A DNA stretch of 64,000 nucleotides from Acidiphilium sp. Lineage in GTDB: Bacteria; Pseudomonadota; Alphaproteobacteria; Acetobacterales; Acetobacteraceae. The notes beneath the pieces were generated by a model. It was not told where the DNA came from. It saw only the letters and a list, made by a program, of their open reading frames with translations, and did not search any database. The first letter of the stretch is position 1; each line of letters begins with the position of its first letter. Below, piece after piece: positions 44,409 to 53,399 of the stretch. Where the stretch lies: positions 62,001 to 126,000 of the forward strand of contig JAQTXH010000003.1 in NCBI GenBank assembly GCA_028688905.1. Reading direction: 5' to 3'. Made by a program: the position numbers and the translations under genes.

Positions 44409-44420
44409 TTTTGCGTACTC

Positions 44421-44463
44421 CATTCGGCGGGCGGGGAATATTGTGTTCTCCGTCCGCTGAATG
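44421..44463 (+). terminator. Long hairpin after glycine-zipper lipoprotein pair
   Basis: CATTCGGCGGGCGGGGAA (44421-44438) pairs with TTCTCCGTCCGCTGAATG (44446-44463) over 18 positions, three of them G-U in RNA, with a 7-base loop. There is no T tract after it. Confidence 0.6.
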
Positions 44464-44542
44464 TCGCGTCGTTCAGGCCGGAATCGCAGCCAGAATCGCA
44501 GATTTTATCGGCTTGATCACCAAGCCGCTCCAGGGCCGGCGA

Positions 44543-44983
44543 TCAAGCGGTTCCTCCGGTCACATAGTCGCGCAGGCTACGGACTTCATGTGCCTGTTCA
44601 TCCATCAAGCCCTTCACCACGTCGCCGATGCTGACCACGCCGATCAGTTTGCCACCATCGACGATCGGCAAATGGCGAAATCGCCCGTCGGTCATCAAGG
44701 TTTCGGCCTCGAAAATCGTGGTCGTTGGATTTGCGGTGGTCGGTGCCCGGGTCATTAATTGGCTAGCCAGCATTTCCATCGTCGCGAAGCCGTTCGAGGC
44801 TAAACTGCGGACCACGTCGCGTTCCGACAGCATGCCCAGCAGATCGTTGTTGGTCGATTGCACAACCACGGCACCGATGCGTTTTTCCGCCAGCACCAAG
44901 ACGACCTCGCGGATCTTGGCATCCGGCGGCACCGAAATCAGGGCGGCGGGTTTGCGTTTCAGCAAGGCTGCCATTGTCGCCAT
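44543..44983 (-). CDS. CBS-domain pair protein
   Basis: 146 residues from ATG 44983, which is preceded by GGAGGA; a longer frame begins at 45013. Two CBS motifs form one Bateman module: VVLVLAEKRIGAVVVQSTNNDLLGMLSERDVVR and AETLMTDGRFRHLPIVDGGKLIGVVSIGDVVK. No enzyme domain is attached, so it is a small adenine-nucleotide-sensing or regulatory protein. Stand-alone pairs of this kind are common in Alphaproteobacteria. It is convergent with the lipoprotein pair. Confidence 0.9.
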   Translation of the reverse strand: MATMAALLKRKPAALISVPPDAKIREVVLVLAEKRIGAVVVQSTNNDLLGMLSERDVVRSLASNGFATMEMLASQLMTRAPTTANPTTTIFEAETLMTDGRFRHLPIVDGGKLIGVVSIGDVVKGLMDEQAHEVRSLRDYVTGGTA

Positions 44984-45013
44984 ATATTCCTCCCACGGAT
45001 ATTTGCCCCACAC

Positions 45014-45352
45014 TCAGGGCGGACGCCAAGGTATCAACCTCGGCAACTATGCAATTGTGAATATATGCCAAACAGAGACAAGAAATCAATAAAATTGCGG
45101 GTTGTGACCAGTTTTTTATCCTGGCGTTGCGCCGGGGGCATTGCACAACGGCCATCGTGGTGGATATTACAGCGACCGCAGAGTTGGCAGGCCCCGCTAC
45201 AAAACGGAACATAACGTGATAATTTTGGCGCGGCCCTCTTGACGCAATGCGAGATCGCTTCCTAGAACACCGTGTTAGCGCTTTGTTCCATAAGCGTGAC
45301 AGCCCGGCCGCATTGGCGTGCCGGTAGGTGCCAGGACGAAACGAGGGATCGG
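45014..45352. other. Divergent promoter region of CBS gene and lexA
   Basis: About 340 bp. It holds the LexA-box-like site at 45274-45288 near the lexA end; the remainder is AT-richer with no credible gene. Confidence 0.55.
45274..45288 (+). promoter_or_regulatory. LexA box (GTTA-N7-GTTC)
   Basis: GTTAGCGCTTTGTTC matches the alphaproteobacterial SOS box GTTC-N7-GTTC with one mismatch, 65 bp before the lexA start. Autoregulation of lexA is the rule, which supports the site. Confidence 0.65.
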
Positions 45353-46054
45353 ATGCTCACCCACAAGCAACACGAACTGTTGGTCTTTATCGACCAGCAT
45401 CTGCGCCGCACCGGCTGTTCGCCGAGTTTCGAGGAAATGAAGGACGGGTTGGAGCTGAAATCGAAGTCGGGCATTCACCGCCTGATCGGTGCCCTGGAAG
45501 AGCGGGGATTTCTGCGTCGCCACAAGCATCGCGCCCGCGCGCTGGAGGTGATCCGCCTGCCGGCGGACAGCGTTCCGGCGGTCGAACGAGCCGAGGTTAA
45601 ATTTGCGCCCAATGTCATTCGGGGCGATTTTTCCGCCCGCTTCCAAGGTGCGCGTGCCGCCGCCGAGGTCGCGGCCGTGAGCCTGCCGCTGTATGGCCGA
45701 ATCGCCGCCGGCCAGCCGATCGAGGCACTGCGCGAGCACAAAATGGAAATCGAGGTGCCGATCGCCTTTATTGGCCAGGGCGATCACTACGCCCTGGAGG
45801 TCGTTGGCGATTCGATGATCGAAGCCGGTATCCTCGACGGTGACACCGCGATCATCCGTAAGGGCGAAACCGCCGAAAACGGCCAGATCGTGGTGGCATT
45901 GATCGATGACAACGAAGTGACGCTGAAGCGCCTGCGCCGCCGCGGCAATTCCACCGCGCTGGAACCCGCCAACGTCCGTCACGAAACCCGGATTTTCCCT
46001 GCCGAACGGGTCAAGGTGCAAGGGCGGCTTGTCGCCCTCATGCGACGATATTGA
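45353..46054 (+). CDS. lexA: LexA repressor
   Basis: 233 residues from ATG 45353, the usual alphaproteobacterial length. The N-terminal winged helix begins [17 protein letters not shown] and contains [23 protein letters not shown]. The cleavage site is Ala119-Gly120 (GRIAAGQPI). The catalytic dyad is Ser154 in [11 protein letters not shown] and Lys192 in EVTLKRL. It represses the SOS regulon and cleaves itself when RecA is activated. A long linker at about 75-110 is typical for this class. Confidence 0.97.
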   Translation: MLTHKQHELLVFIDQHLRRTGCSPSFEEMKDGLELKSKSGIHRLIGALEERGFLRRHKHRARALEVIRLPADSVPAVERAEVKFAPNVIRGDFSARFQGARAAAEVAAVSLPLYGRIAAGQPIEALREHKMEIEVPIAFIGQGDHYALEVVGDSMIEAGILDGDTAIIRKGETAENGQIVVALIDDNEVTLKRLRRRGNSTALEPANVRHETRIFPAERVKVQGRLVALMRRY

Positions 46055-46111
46055 CCGGCCCCTGCAAATCACCCCTTTGACCCCGGCCCCGCGCCACCCG
46101 ATATTGCGGTA

Positions 46112-46885
46112 ATGGCAGTTTGGGGAAAGATCATCGGCGGCGTCGCCGGCTTTGCATTTGGCGGCCCGGTGGGCGCGGTCGCGGGTGCGGCGGTGGGTCA
46201 TGCCGCCGACACGGGGGGCCTTGGCTCGATCGGTGCCCGGCTTGGCCGGGCGCTGCCGCTCGATTCTGCCCGCTTCGCCGCCTTGCTGGGCCGCCACGAA
46301 CAGGTATTCGCGATCGGCGTGACGGTGCTCGCCGCCAAACTCGCCAAATGCGATGGCGTGGTCAATCGTGCCGAGATCGATGCCTTCAAGCGCCAGTTCC
46401 GTGTCGAGGACGCGGCCGTGCCGGTGATCGGCCGGCTGTTCGATCAGGCCCGCGACGATGCATCGGGGTTTGAACCCTACGCGCGCCAAATGGCCGACAG
46501 CTTCGCCGACAACCGCCTTGCCCTTGAACAGGTGCTGGGCGCGCTGTTCGCCATCGCCCGCGCCGACGCACCGATCAACGGCAGCGAAACCGATATGCTG
46601 ACGCGGATTGGCGTCGCCTTCGGGCTGGATGCCGCTGCCCGCCGCCGTGCCGCCAATCCGTCGTCTTTCGCGTTATCCAATGGCGATCCCTACGAGGTGC
46701 TCGGCGTCGGCAGGGACGCTACGAACGACGCGATCCGCACCCACTGGAAGCAGTTGATGCGCGACAACCACCCCGATCAACTCGCCGCGCGCGGGGTGCC
46801 CCCGGAATTCGCCGCCCGCGCGACCGATCGGGTGGCACGGATCAACGCGGCCTGGGACGACATCAAGCGCGAGCGGGGCTTGTGA
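46112..46885 (+). CDS. DjlA-like TerB/J-domain protein
   Basis: 257 residues. An N-terminal glycine-rich hydrophobic segment (IIGGVAGFAFGGPVGAVAGAAVG) can insert in or bend at the membrane. A TerB-like helical domain follows (about 50-180: VFAIGVTVLAAKLAKCDGVVNRAEIDAFK). A C-terminal J domain has DPYEVLGVGRDAT and the HPD tripeptide in RDNHPDQL. This is the DjlA layout, a membrane-associated DnaK co-chaperone. Its stop overlaps the start of the amidase gene. Confidence 0.88.
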   Translation: MAVWGKIIGGVAGFAFGGPVGAVAGAAVGHAADTGGLGSIGARLGRALPLDSARFAALLGRHEQVFAIGVTVLAAKLAKCDGVVNRAEIDAFKRQFRVEDAAVPVIGRLFDQARDDASGFEPYARQMADSFADNRLALEQVLGALFAIARADAPINGSETDMLTRIGVAFGLDAAARRRAANPSSFALSNGDPYEVLGVGRDATNDAIRTHWKQLMRDNHPDQLAARGVPPEFAARATDRVARINAAWDDIKRERGL

Positions 46886-47541
46886 ATTCACCCAATCACG
46901 ACGCCCGGCCCGGCGATGCGCTGATCGACCATCTGGTCCTGCACTACACCGGCATGGTCACGGGTGCGGCGGCGATCGAGCGGCTGTGCGACCCTGTGGC
47001 CAAGGTATCGTCGCACTATGTGGTCGGCGAAACCGGCGCGATCCATTGTCTCGTGGCGGAAGATCGCCGGGCCTGGCACGCCGGCATCAGCTTCTGGCGT
47101 GGCATTCGCGCCCTCAACGACCGCTCGATCGGCATTGAAATCGTCAATCCTGGCCACGAATGGGGCTATGTGCCGTTTCCCGCGCCGCAGATTGCCGCCG
47201 TGCGCGCGTTGTGCCGCGACATCCTGCGCCGCCACCCGATACCGCCGCGCAACGTGGTCGGCCATTCCGACATCGCTCCTGATCGCAAGCAGGACCCGGG
47301 CGAACTCTTTCCCTGGCGCGCCCTGGCCGCCGCCGGTGTCGGTCTTTGGACCGATGCCCAAGCCGACCCCGGCGACCCGCTCGCGGGTCTCGCGGCGATC
47401 GGCTACGATGTCTCACTGGGTTCCGCGCCGGCGATCGCCGCGTTCCAGCGCCGCTTCCGCCCGGCGCGGTGCGATGGCGTGCCCGACCCCGAAACCGTCG
47501 GGCGCATCGCCGCCGTCCAGCGCCTGTTCAATGAGCCATAA
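46882..47541 (+). CDS. N-acetylmuramoyl-L-alanine amidase (AmiD/AmpD type)
   Basis: 219 residues starting at GTG 46882 that overlaps the djlA-like stop (GTGA). The amidase_2 domain shows IDHLVLHYTGM, VSSHYVVGETGAIHCLVAEDRRAWHAGIS, RSIGIEIVNPG and HSDIAPDRKQDPGELFPW, with zinc ligands His in HYTG and HSDI and Asp in RKQDPG. A short C-terminal peptidoglycan-binding-like helix pair (about 165-219) follows. No signal peptide, so it may be cytoplasmic like AmpD and recycle anhydro-muropeptides. DjlA-like plus amidase as neighbours is common in Alphaproteobacteria. Confidence 0.9.
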   Translation: MNSPNHDARPGDALIDHLVLHYTGMVTGAAAIERLCDPVAKVSSHYVVGETGAIHCLVAEDRRAWHAGISFWRGIRALNDRSIGIEIVNPGHEWGYVPFPAPQIAAVRALCRDILRRHPIPPRNVVGHSDIAPDRKQDPGELFPWRALAAAGVGLWTDAQADPGDPLAGLAAIGYDVSLGSAPAIAAFQRRFRPARCDGVPDPETVGRIAAVQRLFNEP

Positions 47542-47590
47542 GTTAATGTGAGCCATAAGCTCTGGCAGAATCGGCCGAACGCGCCTTTGC

Positions 47591-49705
47591 TCATTCCCGG
47601 CTGAACACGACGACGCTGCGCGCCGTCACGGTGAACACCTCGCCGATCTGCATTTCCACCGCGGCGTCGGGTTCGGGATCGTTGGTATCGATCACCCGGG
47701 TCCAGACATCGCCGTCCTTGCAGTCGGGCAGGGTGAATTGAACGGCGGCGTAATGCGCGTTGAACACCACCAGAAACGTCGAATCATCCTGGCGAAACGC
47801 CGAATCCGCCGTCGCGGCGCGGCCATCGATCATCATGCCGAAGCACTTCATGTTGCCATCGCCCCACTGGGCGTCACCGATCACCGTGCCGTTGGCGTTC
47901 ATCCACGCGACATCGCGAACACCATCAACCTCCCGTCCGGTCAGGAACCGCGTGTTGCGCAGGGCAGGGTGGTCTGCCCGCAATTGCGTCAGGGTGCGGA
48001 CAAACCGGATCAGCCGCTGGCCTGTTTCGGGAATGTTCCAGTCAAGCCAGCTAATGTCATCGTCCTGGCAATAGGCATTATTGTTGCCTTGCTGGGTGCG
48101 GCCGAATTCATCGCCGGCCAGCAGCATCGGCACGCCCTGCGAGAGCAGTAACGTGGTCAATACATTGCGGATTTGCCGGGCGCGCAATTCATTGATGTCC
48201 GGATCATCGGTCGGTCCTTCGACGCCGCAGTTCCAGGAGCGATTGTCGCTGCTGCCGTCCTTGTTGTCCTCGTTGTTAGCTTCATTGTGTTTGTCGTTAT
48301 AGGTCACCATGTCGTTGAGGGTGAACCCATCGTGCGCGGTGACGAAATTGATCGATGCCCAGGGCCGCCGCCCCTGATGATTGAACTCCGCCGCCGAGGC
48401 TGAAACGCGGGGAGCCAATTCCGCCGCCGACGCCTCGCCACGCCAGAAATCCCTGACGGTATCGCGGTATTTGTCGTTCCACTCCGACCATCCGGGCGGA
48501 AATCCCCCCACCTGATAGCCGCCCGGCCCGCAATCCCAAGGCTCGGCGATCAGTTTCACCGAACCCAGCACCGGGTCCTGGCTGCACGCCTTCAAAAATC
48601 CGCTCTGGTTATCGAACCCGTTCGGCTCGCGCGCCAGAATGGTTCCAAGATCGAACCGGAACCCATCGACATGCATTTCCTCCACCCAATAACGCAGGGA
48701 ATCCGTCACCATTTGCAACACCCGAGGATGCGAAACATTGACAGTGTTTCCGGTGCCGGTGTCGTTGATGTAATACCGAGGTTTATCGGGCATCAGGCGA
48801 TAATAACTCGCGTTGTCGATCCCCTTGAAGCTCAGCGTTGCCCCTTTTTCATTGCCTTCGGCGGTATGATTGTAAACCACATCAAGAATAACCTCGAGTC
48901 CGGCTTCGTGAAACCGATAGACCATCTCCTTGAACTCGCGCAGGCTGTTGGCAACATCCGAGGCATATCGCGGGTCAGGGGCGAAAAAGCCGATGCTGTT
49001 GTAACCCCAGTAATTTGTCAGTCCGTTGTCGAGCAGATGGCTGTCATTGATGAAAGTGTGGATCGGCAATAATTCGACCGAGGTGACACCGAGCGATTTG
49101 ATATAATCGACCACGTGCTTGTCGCCCATTCCGGCGTAGGTTCCCCGAAAATGCTCGGCAATATCGGGATGGCGCATGGTGAAGCCGCGCACATGCGCCT
49201 CATACAGCACGGTGCGGTTCCACCCGATCGGGTTGCGCCCCGGGTGGCCGCGCCAGTCGAACCCCGGATCGACCACGACGCATTTCGGCATGAACGGGGC
49301 GGAATCCCGGTCATCGAAGGTCAGATCGTCGCCGGTCTCCATTTTGTAGCCGAAACAAGCGGGGTTCCATGTCAACTCGCCGGCATGGGCGCGGGCGTAG
49401 GGGTCGAGCAGCAGTTTGTTGGGATTGAAACGGTGTCCCGCCTCAGGCTCATACGGGCCATGAACCCGATAACCATAATAGGTGCCTGGCCCAAGATCGG
49501 AGACATAACCGTGAAAAATCTGATCGGTGTATTCCGGCAATTCAAACCGATCGATTTCCCGCTTGCCGGTATGATCGAAAACGCAAACCTCAACCTTTTC
49601 CGCATGGGCGGAAAACAGCGAGAAATTGACGCCCCGGCCATCCCATGTCGCGCCGCGCGGGTAGGGCAGGCCCGGCTTGATCCGGTCACGCTGAACGATC
49701 GCCAT
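47591..49705 (-). CDS. glgX: Glycogen debranching enzyme GlgX
   Basis: 704 residues from ATG 49705 with GGAAGG upstream; in-frame extension to 49813 is less likely. An N-terminal CBM48 domain (PYPRGATWDGRGVNFSLFSAHAEKVEVCVFD) leads into the GH13 barrel with LDVVYNHTAEG, GFRFDLGT (nucleophile Asp352), LIAEPWD (acid/base Glu388) and NFVTAHDGFTLND. It removes branches from phosphorylase-limited glycogen. No other glg gene is adjacent here, which is unusual, as glgX often sits in a glycogen cluster. The tail overlaps nothing. Confidence 0.95.
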   Translation of the reverse strand: MAIVQRDRIKPGLPYPRGATWDGRGVNFSLFSAHAEKVEVCVFDHTGKREIDRFELPEYTDQIFHGYVSDLGPGTYYGYRVHGPYEPEAGHRFNPNKLLLDPYARAHAGELTWNPACFGYKMETGDDLTFDDRDSAPFMPKCVVVDPGFDWRGHPGRNPIGWNRTVLYEAHVRGFTMRHPDIAEHFRGTYAGMGDKHVVDYIKSLGVTSVELLPIHTFINDSHLLDNGLTNYWGYNSIGFFAPDPRYASDVANSLREFKEMVYRFHEAGLEVILDVVYNHTAEGNEKGATLSFKGIDNASYYRLMPDKPRYYINDTGTGNTVNVSHPRVLQMVTDSLRYWVEEMHVDGFRFDLGTILAREPNGFDNQSGFLKACSQDPVLGSVKLIAEPWDCGPGGYQVGGFPPGWSEWNDKYRDTVRDFWRGEASAAELAPRVSASAAEFNHQGRRPWASINFVTAHDGFTLNDMVTYNDKHNEANNEDNKDGSSDNRSWNCGVEGPTDDPDINELRARQIRNVLTTLLLSQGVPMLLAGDEFGRTQQGNNNAYCQDDDISWLDWNIPETGQRLIRFVRTLTQLRADHPALRNTRFLTGREVDGVRDVAWMNANGTVIGDAQWGDGNMKCFGMMIDGRAATADSAFRQDDSTFLVVFNAHYAAVQFTLPDCKDGDVWTRVIDTNDPEPDAAVEMQIGEVFTVTARSVVVFSRE

Positions 49706-49775
49706 GCTGTGTCGCCTTCCTGATGAAAATCGATGCCGGTTAGGTGACCAGCCCGCCTGAAATAGGGAGCGGGCC

Positions 49776-50678
49776 ATGCAGGAAAAAGGGCGGTCGCCGC
49801 AATCCACGTTCAATCACGTCTGCGCTGGCGAGCACCTTCGGGGCTTGTGCCGTGATCGCCGCGTCACCACCCGAAGTTCAATGCTTACGAACCATCAGTT
49901 CCATCACCTGCTGACTCAGGTGTTTTCCCTCCACGCGCAGGCCGAACGGCTACACCGTCTCGGTTATCTGCCGTGCCGTCCGGGCTTTGCGCTGGGCCGC
50001 GCGGGATATCTCACGATCGACTGCCGCTTTTCCGGCCCGGCCCCGCCCGGCTTGCGCGCGGTACCGGCAAGCGCGCTGATCCGTGGGGCCTACGTCGCCT
50101 GGAAGCACGAGACCGCTCTCGGCACCGTCAAATCCGATGGCCCCGCGCCGTATCGCTATATTTGGGTTGCCGTCAGTAAAACCAACCCCGTTGAAACCGT
50201 GACGATCTGGCAGCAGGACCGCCATACCGGAGCATGGCGCATCATGTTGCGCTCACCAGCCAATACCGGCATCGACCATGCGACCGCCGATGGATCATGG
50301 CCGATCTACTGGCGTCTGAAAACCGCACGGATGCGCGGCGTAACGCCCACCGGGTTTCGCTACGATGTGCGCGCGGTGCCGTGGGTCAACTATTTTCACG
50401 GTAATGACGCGATCCACGGCTACACCCGTGCTGCTTACGGATTTCCGCAAAGTGCGGGATGCGTCGAGCTACCGGTGCCGACCGCGCAGCGCGCTTTCGC
50501 GTTCCTGCATGATGGGGCGGTGGTCACCATTACCGGGCATTGGCATCCCGGTCAGGGTTATGCGCCGCTTGCATCCCGTGCGCTGCTGGCGTCCACACGA
50601 CCGGTGCCCGCCGTACGTCCCTGGCTGGCGCAAACCCCGATCGCGTTCACGGGGCGGGGCGGCCGTATCGGCCAGTAA
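49776..50678 (+). CDS. L,D-transpeptidase (YkuD) family protein
   Basis: 300 residues from ATG 49776, or about 265 from ATG 49881. A short helical region (LTQVFSLHAQAERLHRLGYLP) resembles a peptidoglycan-binding helix. The YkuD domain covers about 110-270, with the catalytic motif HGYTRAAYGFPQSAGCVELP, in which histidine and the GC cysteine are conserved. Active enzymes are periplasmic, yet this frame shows no signal peptide. A hydrophobic signal-like stretch exists in another frame (near 49815-49870), so a frameshift or unusual start is possible. It would crosslink peptidoglycan or anchor lipoproteins. Confidence 0.8.
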   Translation: MQEKGRSPQSTFNHVCAGEHLRGLCRDRRVTTRSSMLTNHQFHHLLTQVFSLHAQAERLHRLGYLPCRPGFALGRAGYLTIDCRFSGPAPPGLRAVPASALIRGAYVAWKHETALGTVKSDGPAPYRYIWVAVSKTNPVETVTIWQQDRHTGAWRIMLRSPANTGIDHATADGSWPIYWRLKTARMRGVTPTGFRYDVRAVPWVNYFHGNDAIHGYTRAAYGFPQSAGCVELPVPTAQRAFAFLHDGAVVTITGHWHPGQGYAPLASRALLASTRPVPAVRPWLAQTPIAFTGRGGRIGQ

Positions 50679-51198
50679 CAACGGCCATGGCCAGCGTATC
50701 ACGCGCCAGGGCGGCTTGCAGCGCCGGGTGCGATTGCAGCGCCGCGGCCGGCAGTTTCGCCACCTTCAAGGCGTAAAGACGCAAATGATAATGATGCGCC
50801 GCATCGCCCACTGGCGGGCAGGGACCCTGGTAGCCTTGGATACGCGACGTGGTGAACCCTTGCCGCAGCCCTTTCGGCAAAGCAGAACCTCCGCTGCCCA
50901 CGCCGGCCGCCAGATGGGTGACGCCGGCGGGAATGTCGGCGACAATCCAATGCCAGTATCCTTTACCCTGCCGGGCATCGGAATCGAACAACACCACGGT
51001 AAAGCTGCGGGTTCCGGCGGGTGCGCCGGACCATGCCACCGCCGGGCTGATATCCTGCCCGGTGCAGCCATACTGATCGTAGATCTGCGCCGGTCCGATC
51101 GTGCCGCCGTCGCCAAACGCGGGGGTCGTCACGGTCAATCCACCGGCCTGGGCCATGCCGGATGTGGCGAGCAGCGTCGCGATCAGAAGCGGCTTCAT
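50647..51198 (-). CDS. YbhB/YbcL-type phosphatidylethanolamine-binding protein
   Basis: 183 residues from ATG 51198 with a signal peptide (MKPLLIATLLATSGMAQAGG). PEBP signature elements are YGCTGQDISPAVAWSGAPAGTRSFTVVLFDSDA, WHWIVADIPAG, GYQGPCPP and HHYHLRLYALK. Bacterial members bind small anionic ligands; in vivo role unknown. The last 32 bp overlap the end of the L,D-transpeptidase gene on the other strand. The permease gene just upstream on the same strand is 11 bp away, so it may be in that operon. Confidence 0.9.
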   Translation of the reverse strand: MKPLLIATLLATSGMAQAGGLTVTTPAFGDGGTIGPAQIYDQYGCTGQDISPAVAWSGAPAGTRSFTVVLFDSDARQGKGYWHWIVADIPAGVTHLAAGVGSGGSALPKGLRQGFTTSRIQGYQGPCPPVGDAAHHYHLRLYALKVAKLPAAALQSHPALQAALARDTLAMAVVTGRYGRPAP

Positions 51199-51209
51199 CG
51201 ATTTGTCCC

Positions 51210-51950
51210 TCAGCGTTTCGCGCTCCGCCGCAGCAGCCACAACGGCAAGGGCAGGGCGGCCAGCAGAAACACCCATAGCAGGGGAAATGTTGCATCGAGT
51301 CCGCTATCTTCAAGATCGACCCACAGGCGGATCGGCATCCCTTGCGGGAAATAGGCGAAAATCAGCACGATCCCGAGTTCGCCCACCCCGCGCACCCAGG
51401 CCAGTGCCAGGGCTGCCCCCAACCCATCGCGCGCCATCGGCAGGGTGATGTAGCGGAAAATCTGGCGGCGCGAGACACCCAGGGTCAGGGCCGATTCCGC
51501 CAGTTCCGGCGGTATTTCAGCGAACGCACCCCGTGCCGCGACCACAAAGGTGGGCAGCCCGGCATAAATCCCGGCCAGCAGAAACGCCGCCGGATTATTG
51601 GTGATGATCATCCCGAACCGCCCCAGCAACACGCCCACCGGTCCGATCGGGCCATAGAACGCGGCAAGCAAAATGCCCAACGCCAAGGGCGGGGTCAGGA
51701 GGGGCAGCAACAGAAACAACTGTGCCGCATTGCGCAGTTTGCTTTTCGCGGTCGCGAGCCACAGCGCGAGCGGCGTGCCCAGCAACGCGATCACCGCCAG
51801 CGCCGCCAGCCCATATGATACGGATACCGCCACCGCCTCGCCGTCCGAGGCAGGTAGGTCGAACCGCGCCCAGTCGGTCAGGACAACCAGCCCGACGAAG
51901 GGCGCGGCCAGCAACAGGATCGCAAGTGAGCCGATTGCCGCCTTGATCAC
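51210..51950 (-). CDS. ABC transporter permease, molybdate/tungstate type (ModB-like)
   Basis: 246 residues with six membrane helices. The permease loop is ELAESALTLGVSRRQIFRYITLPMARDGLGAALALAWVRGVGELGIV, the EAA-type motif for ATPase contact found in ModB/CysT-like permeases. It follows the binding-protein gene and its neighbours face a ModE-like regulator, so molybdate or tungstate is the probable cargo. No ATP-binding gene is present here, so the ATPase must come from another locus. Confidence 0.88.
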   Translation of the reverse strand: MIKAAIGSLAILLLAAPFVGLVVLTDWARFDLPASDGEAVAVSVSYGLAALAVIALLGTPLALWLATAKSKLRNAAQLFLLLPLLTPPLALGILLAAFYGPIGPVGVLLGRFGMIITNNPAAFLLAGIYAGLPTFVVAARGAFAEIPPELAESALTLGVSRRQIFRYITLPMARDGLGAALALAWVRGVGELGIVLIFAYFPQGMPIRLWVDLEDSGLDATFPLLWVFLLAALPLPLWLLRRSAKR

Positions 51951-51988
51951 TTGATCACGCGATCACCGCGGTCAGGCGATCGACCCGA

Positions 51989-52918
51989 TCAGATGGTGCC
52001 ACCCTGCGGGGGGTTGTAACCATAATGGGCAAACAACTCCTGGCCCGCCTTGCTCTGCATCATTTCCACAAACGCGTGCCCCGCTTTGGGGTTCGGCGCG
52101 TCATGCGGCACGCACGCATAGAAGACCAGGGGTTCCGTGTGCAACACTTGGTTCTTGCCCTTCACGTCGAGCGTGATCGCGGCTTTGGAATACCACGGCT
52201 TGATCATCGAAGGATCGCTCAGGTTGATCTGTTTGGGAAGCGGAATGAACGGCAGTTTCAGCGACTTCACCGCACTCTCGTAGCCCGAGGTTGCATCGAG
52301 TTCGCCGGCATCGAGCCGCGCCAGCAGCGACGGTTCGGTGAAAATCTGTGCGGGATTGATTGGCGCTCCCAGTACCCGGCGGGTCAGCCCCGGCTGGTGG
52401 TAGAATTTTTCCGCCAGATCGAAGGTGAACAATATGTTGCGCCCCTGCGGATCGGTGCGCGGATCGGTGCGGCCAAACCGCAACCCCTTGGTCTCCACCA
52501 CCTTGTACCACGGCATCTTGCCCGCAGCGGCGGCCCTGAGTTCCGGTGCGAAGCGGGATTTCGGCGAATAGGCAATCACCATCGCGGTGCTCGCCACGGG
52601 AACCGCCTTGCTGACCATGCCGGCTTTTTCCAGCACCTTGACCGGACCGGGCGTGATCGAGACGAACACATCCGCCAGCATGGTCTTGGCCGCGATCAGA
52701 TGCGCGAGTGCGAAGGCACCCTGGCCGAGACCATGAAACGTAATGCCCGATTGCTTTTCGAACGCGGGACCTAATCCCTTGTTCATCAACACGCCCATCG
52801 ACCCGGCATAGGCCACCGTGATCGTGCCGGATGCCGCCAGCGCCCGCCGTGATGCCAATGCGGGCAATGCGATGGCAGCACCCATACCCAAGCCAAGTTG
52901 GCGCCGTGACATACCCAT
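51989..52918 (-). CDS. Periplasmic substrate-binding protein, ModA/WtpA-like
   Basis: 309 residues with an N-terminal SRRQLGLGMGAA stretch ending ALAASG, reminiscent of a Tat signal. The mature protein starts TITVAYAGSMGVLMNKGLGPAFEKQSGITFHGLGQGAFALAHLIAAK, as in tungstate/molybdate-binding WtpA-like and generic extracellular binding proteins. Later blocks are VFVSITPGPVKVLEKAGM and GRTDPRTDPQGRNILFTFDLAEKFY, the DP-x-x-DP region of WtpA-type ligand sites. Its promoter overlaps the palindrome at 52949-52972. Confidence 0.85.
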   Translation of the reverse strand: MGMSRRQLGLGMGAAIALPALASRRALAASGTITVAYAGSMGVLMNKGLGPAFEKQSGITFHGLGQGAFALAHLIAAKTMLADVFVSITPGPVKVLEKAGMVSKAVPVASTAMVIAYSPKSRFAPELRAAAAGKMPWYKVVETKGLRFGRTDPRTDPQGRNILFTFDLAEKFYHQPGLTRRVLGAPINPAQIFTEPSLLARLDAGELDATSGYESAVKSLKLPFIPLPKQINLSDPSMIKPWYSKAAITLDVKGKNQVLHTEPLVFYACVPHDAPNPKAGHAFVEMMQSKAGQELFAHYGYNPPQGGTI

Positions 52919-52948
52919 AGTAGCCTCCTGATTGTTCGCTCCTGATAT

Positions 52949-52972
52949 CGATATGTCCGTTCAGACATATCG
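52949..52972. promoter_or_regulatory. Perfect palindrome, putative ModE operator
   Basis: CGATATGTC-CGTTCA-GACATATCG, with 9-bp perfect arms, lies between the binding-protein gene and the divergent ModE-like gene. Its position, 30 bp upstream of the binding-protein start, suits repression by a dimer. Confidence 0.65.
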
Positions 52973-53018
52973 TCAATCGCCCAATTTCATGACTGGCAAT
53001 TTCGTGATTGAATAGATT

Positions 53019-53399
53019 ATGGCAAAATTGCGTCATTCAAACTTGATCGGCCTGCGCATCCGGGTGGTCCTGGGCGACGGCCTCATTCTTGGTCCGGGGC
53101 GCGCCGATCTGCTGGCCGGAATCCGTGACACCGGGTCGATCGCCGCAGCCGGGCGGCGGATGGGGATGAGCTACAAGCGCGCCTGGCAACTCGCCGAGTC
53201 GCTGAACTCCACCTTCCGCGCCCCGGTCATCATCGCGGCAAAAGGGGGCGTCGCCGGCGGGGGCGCGCATTTGACCGAATTGGGCGAAGTGGTGCTCGAT
53301 GCCTATCGAACCCTGGTCGAGGCCGCCGCGACTGCCAGCGACGCCGCCCTCGCCACGCTGACTGCCGCAATGACTGACCCGCCGCCGCGAAAACCGTGA
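53019..53399 (+). CDS. ModE-like winged-helix regulator, DNA-binding domain only
   Basis: 126 residues from ATG 53019. It is the N-terminal ModE/LysR-type winged helix: RADLLAGIRDTGSIAAAGRRMGMSYKRAWQLAESLNSTF, followed by a long C-terminal helix for dimerisation. The two C-terminal Mop domains of full-length ModE, which bind molybdate, are absent. In several Alphaproteobacteria short one-domain ModE forms exist. It is divergent from the binding-protein and permease genes and probably represses them through the palindrome at 52949. How it would sense the metal oxyanion is not evident from the sequence. Confidence 0.88.
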   Translation: MAKLRHSNLIGLRIRVVLGDGLILGPGRADLLAGIRDTGSIAAAGRRMGMSYKRAWQLAESLNSTFRAPVIIAAKGGVAGGGAHLTELGEVVLDAYRTLVEAAATASDAALATLTAAMTDPPPRKP

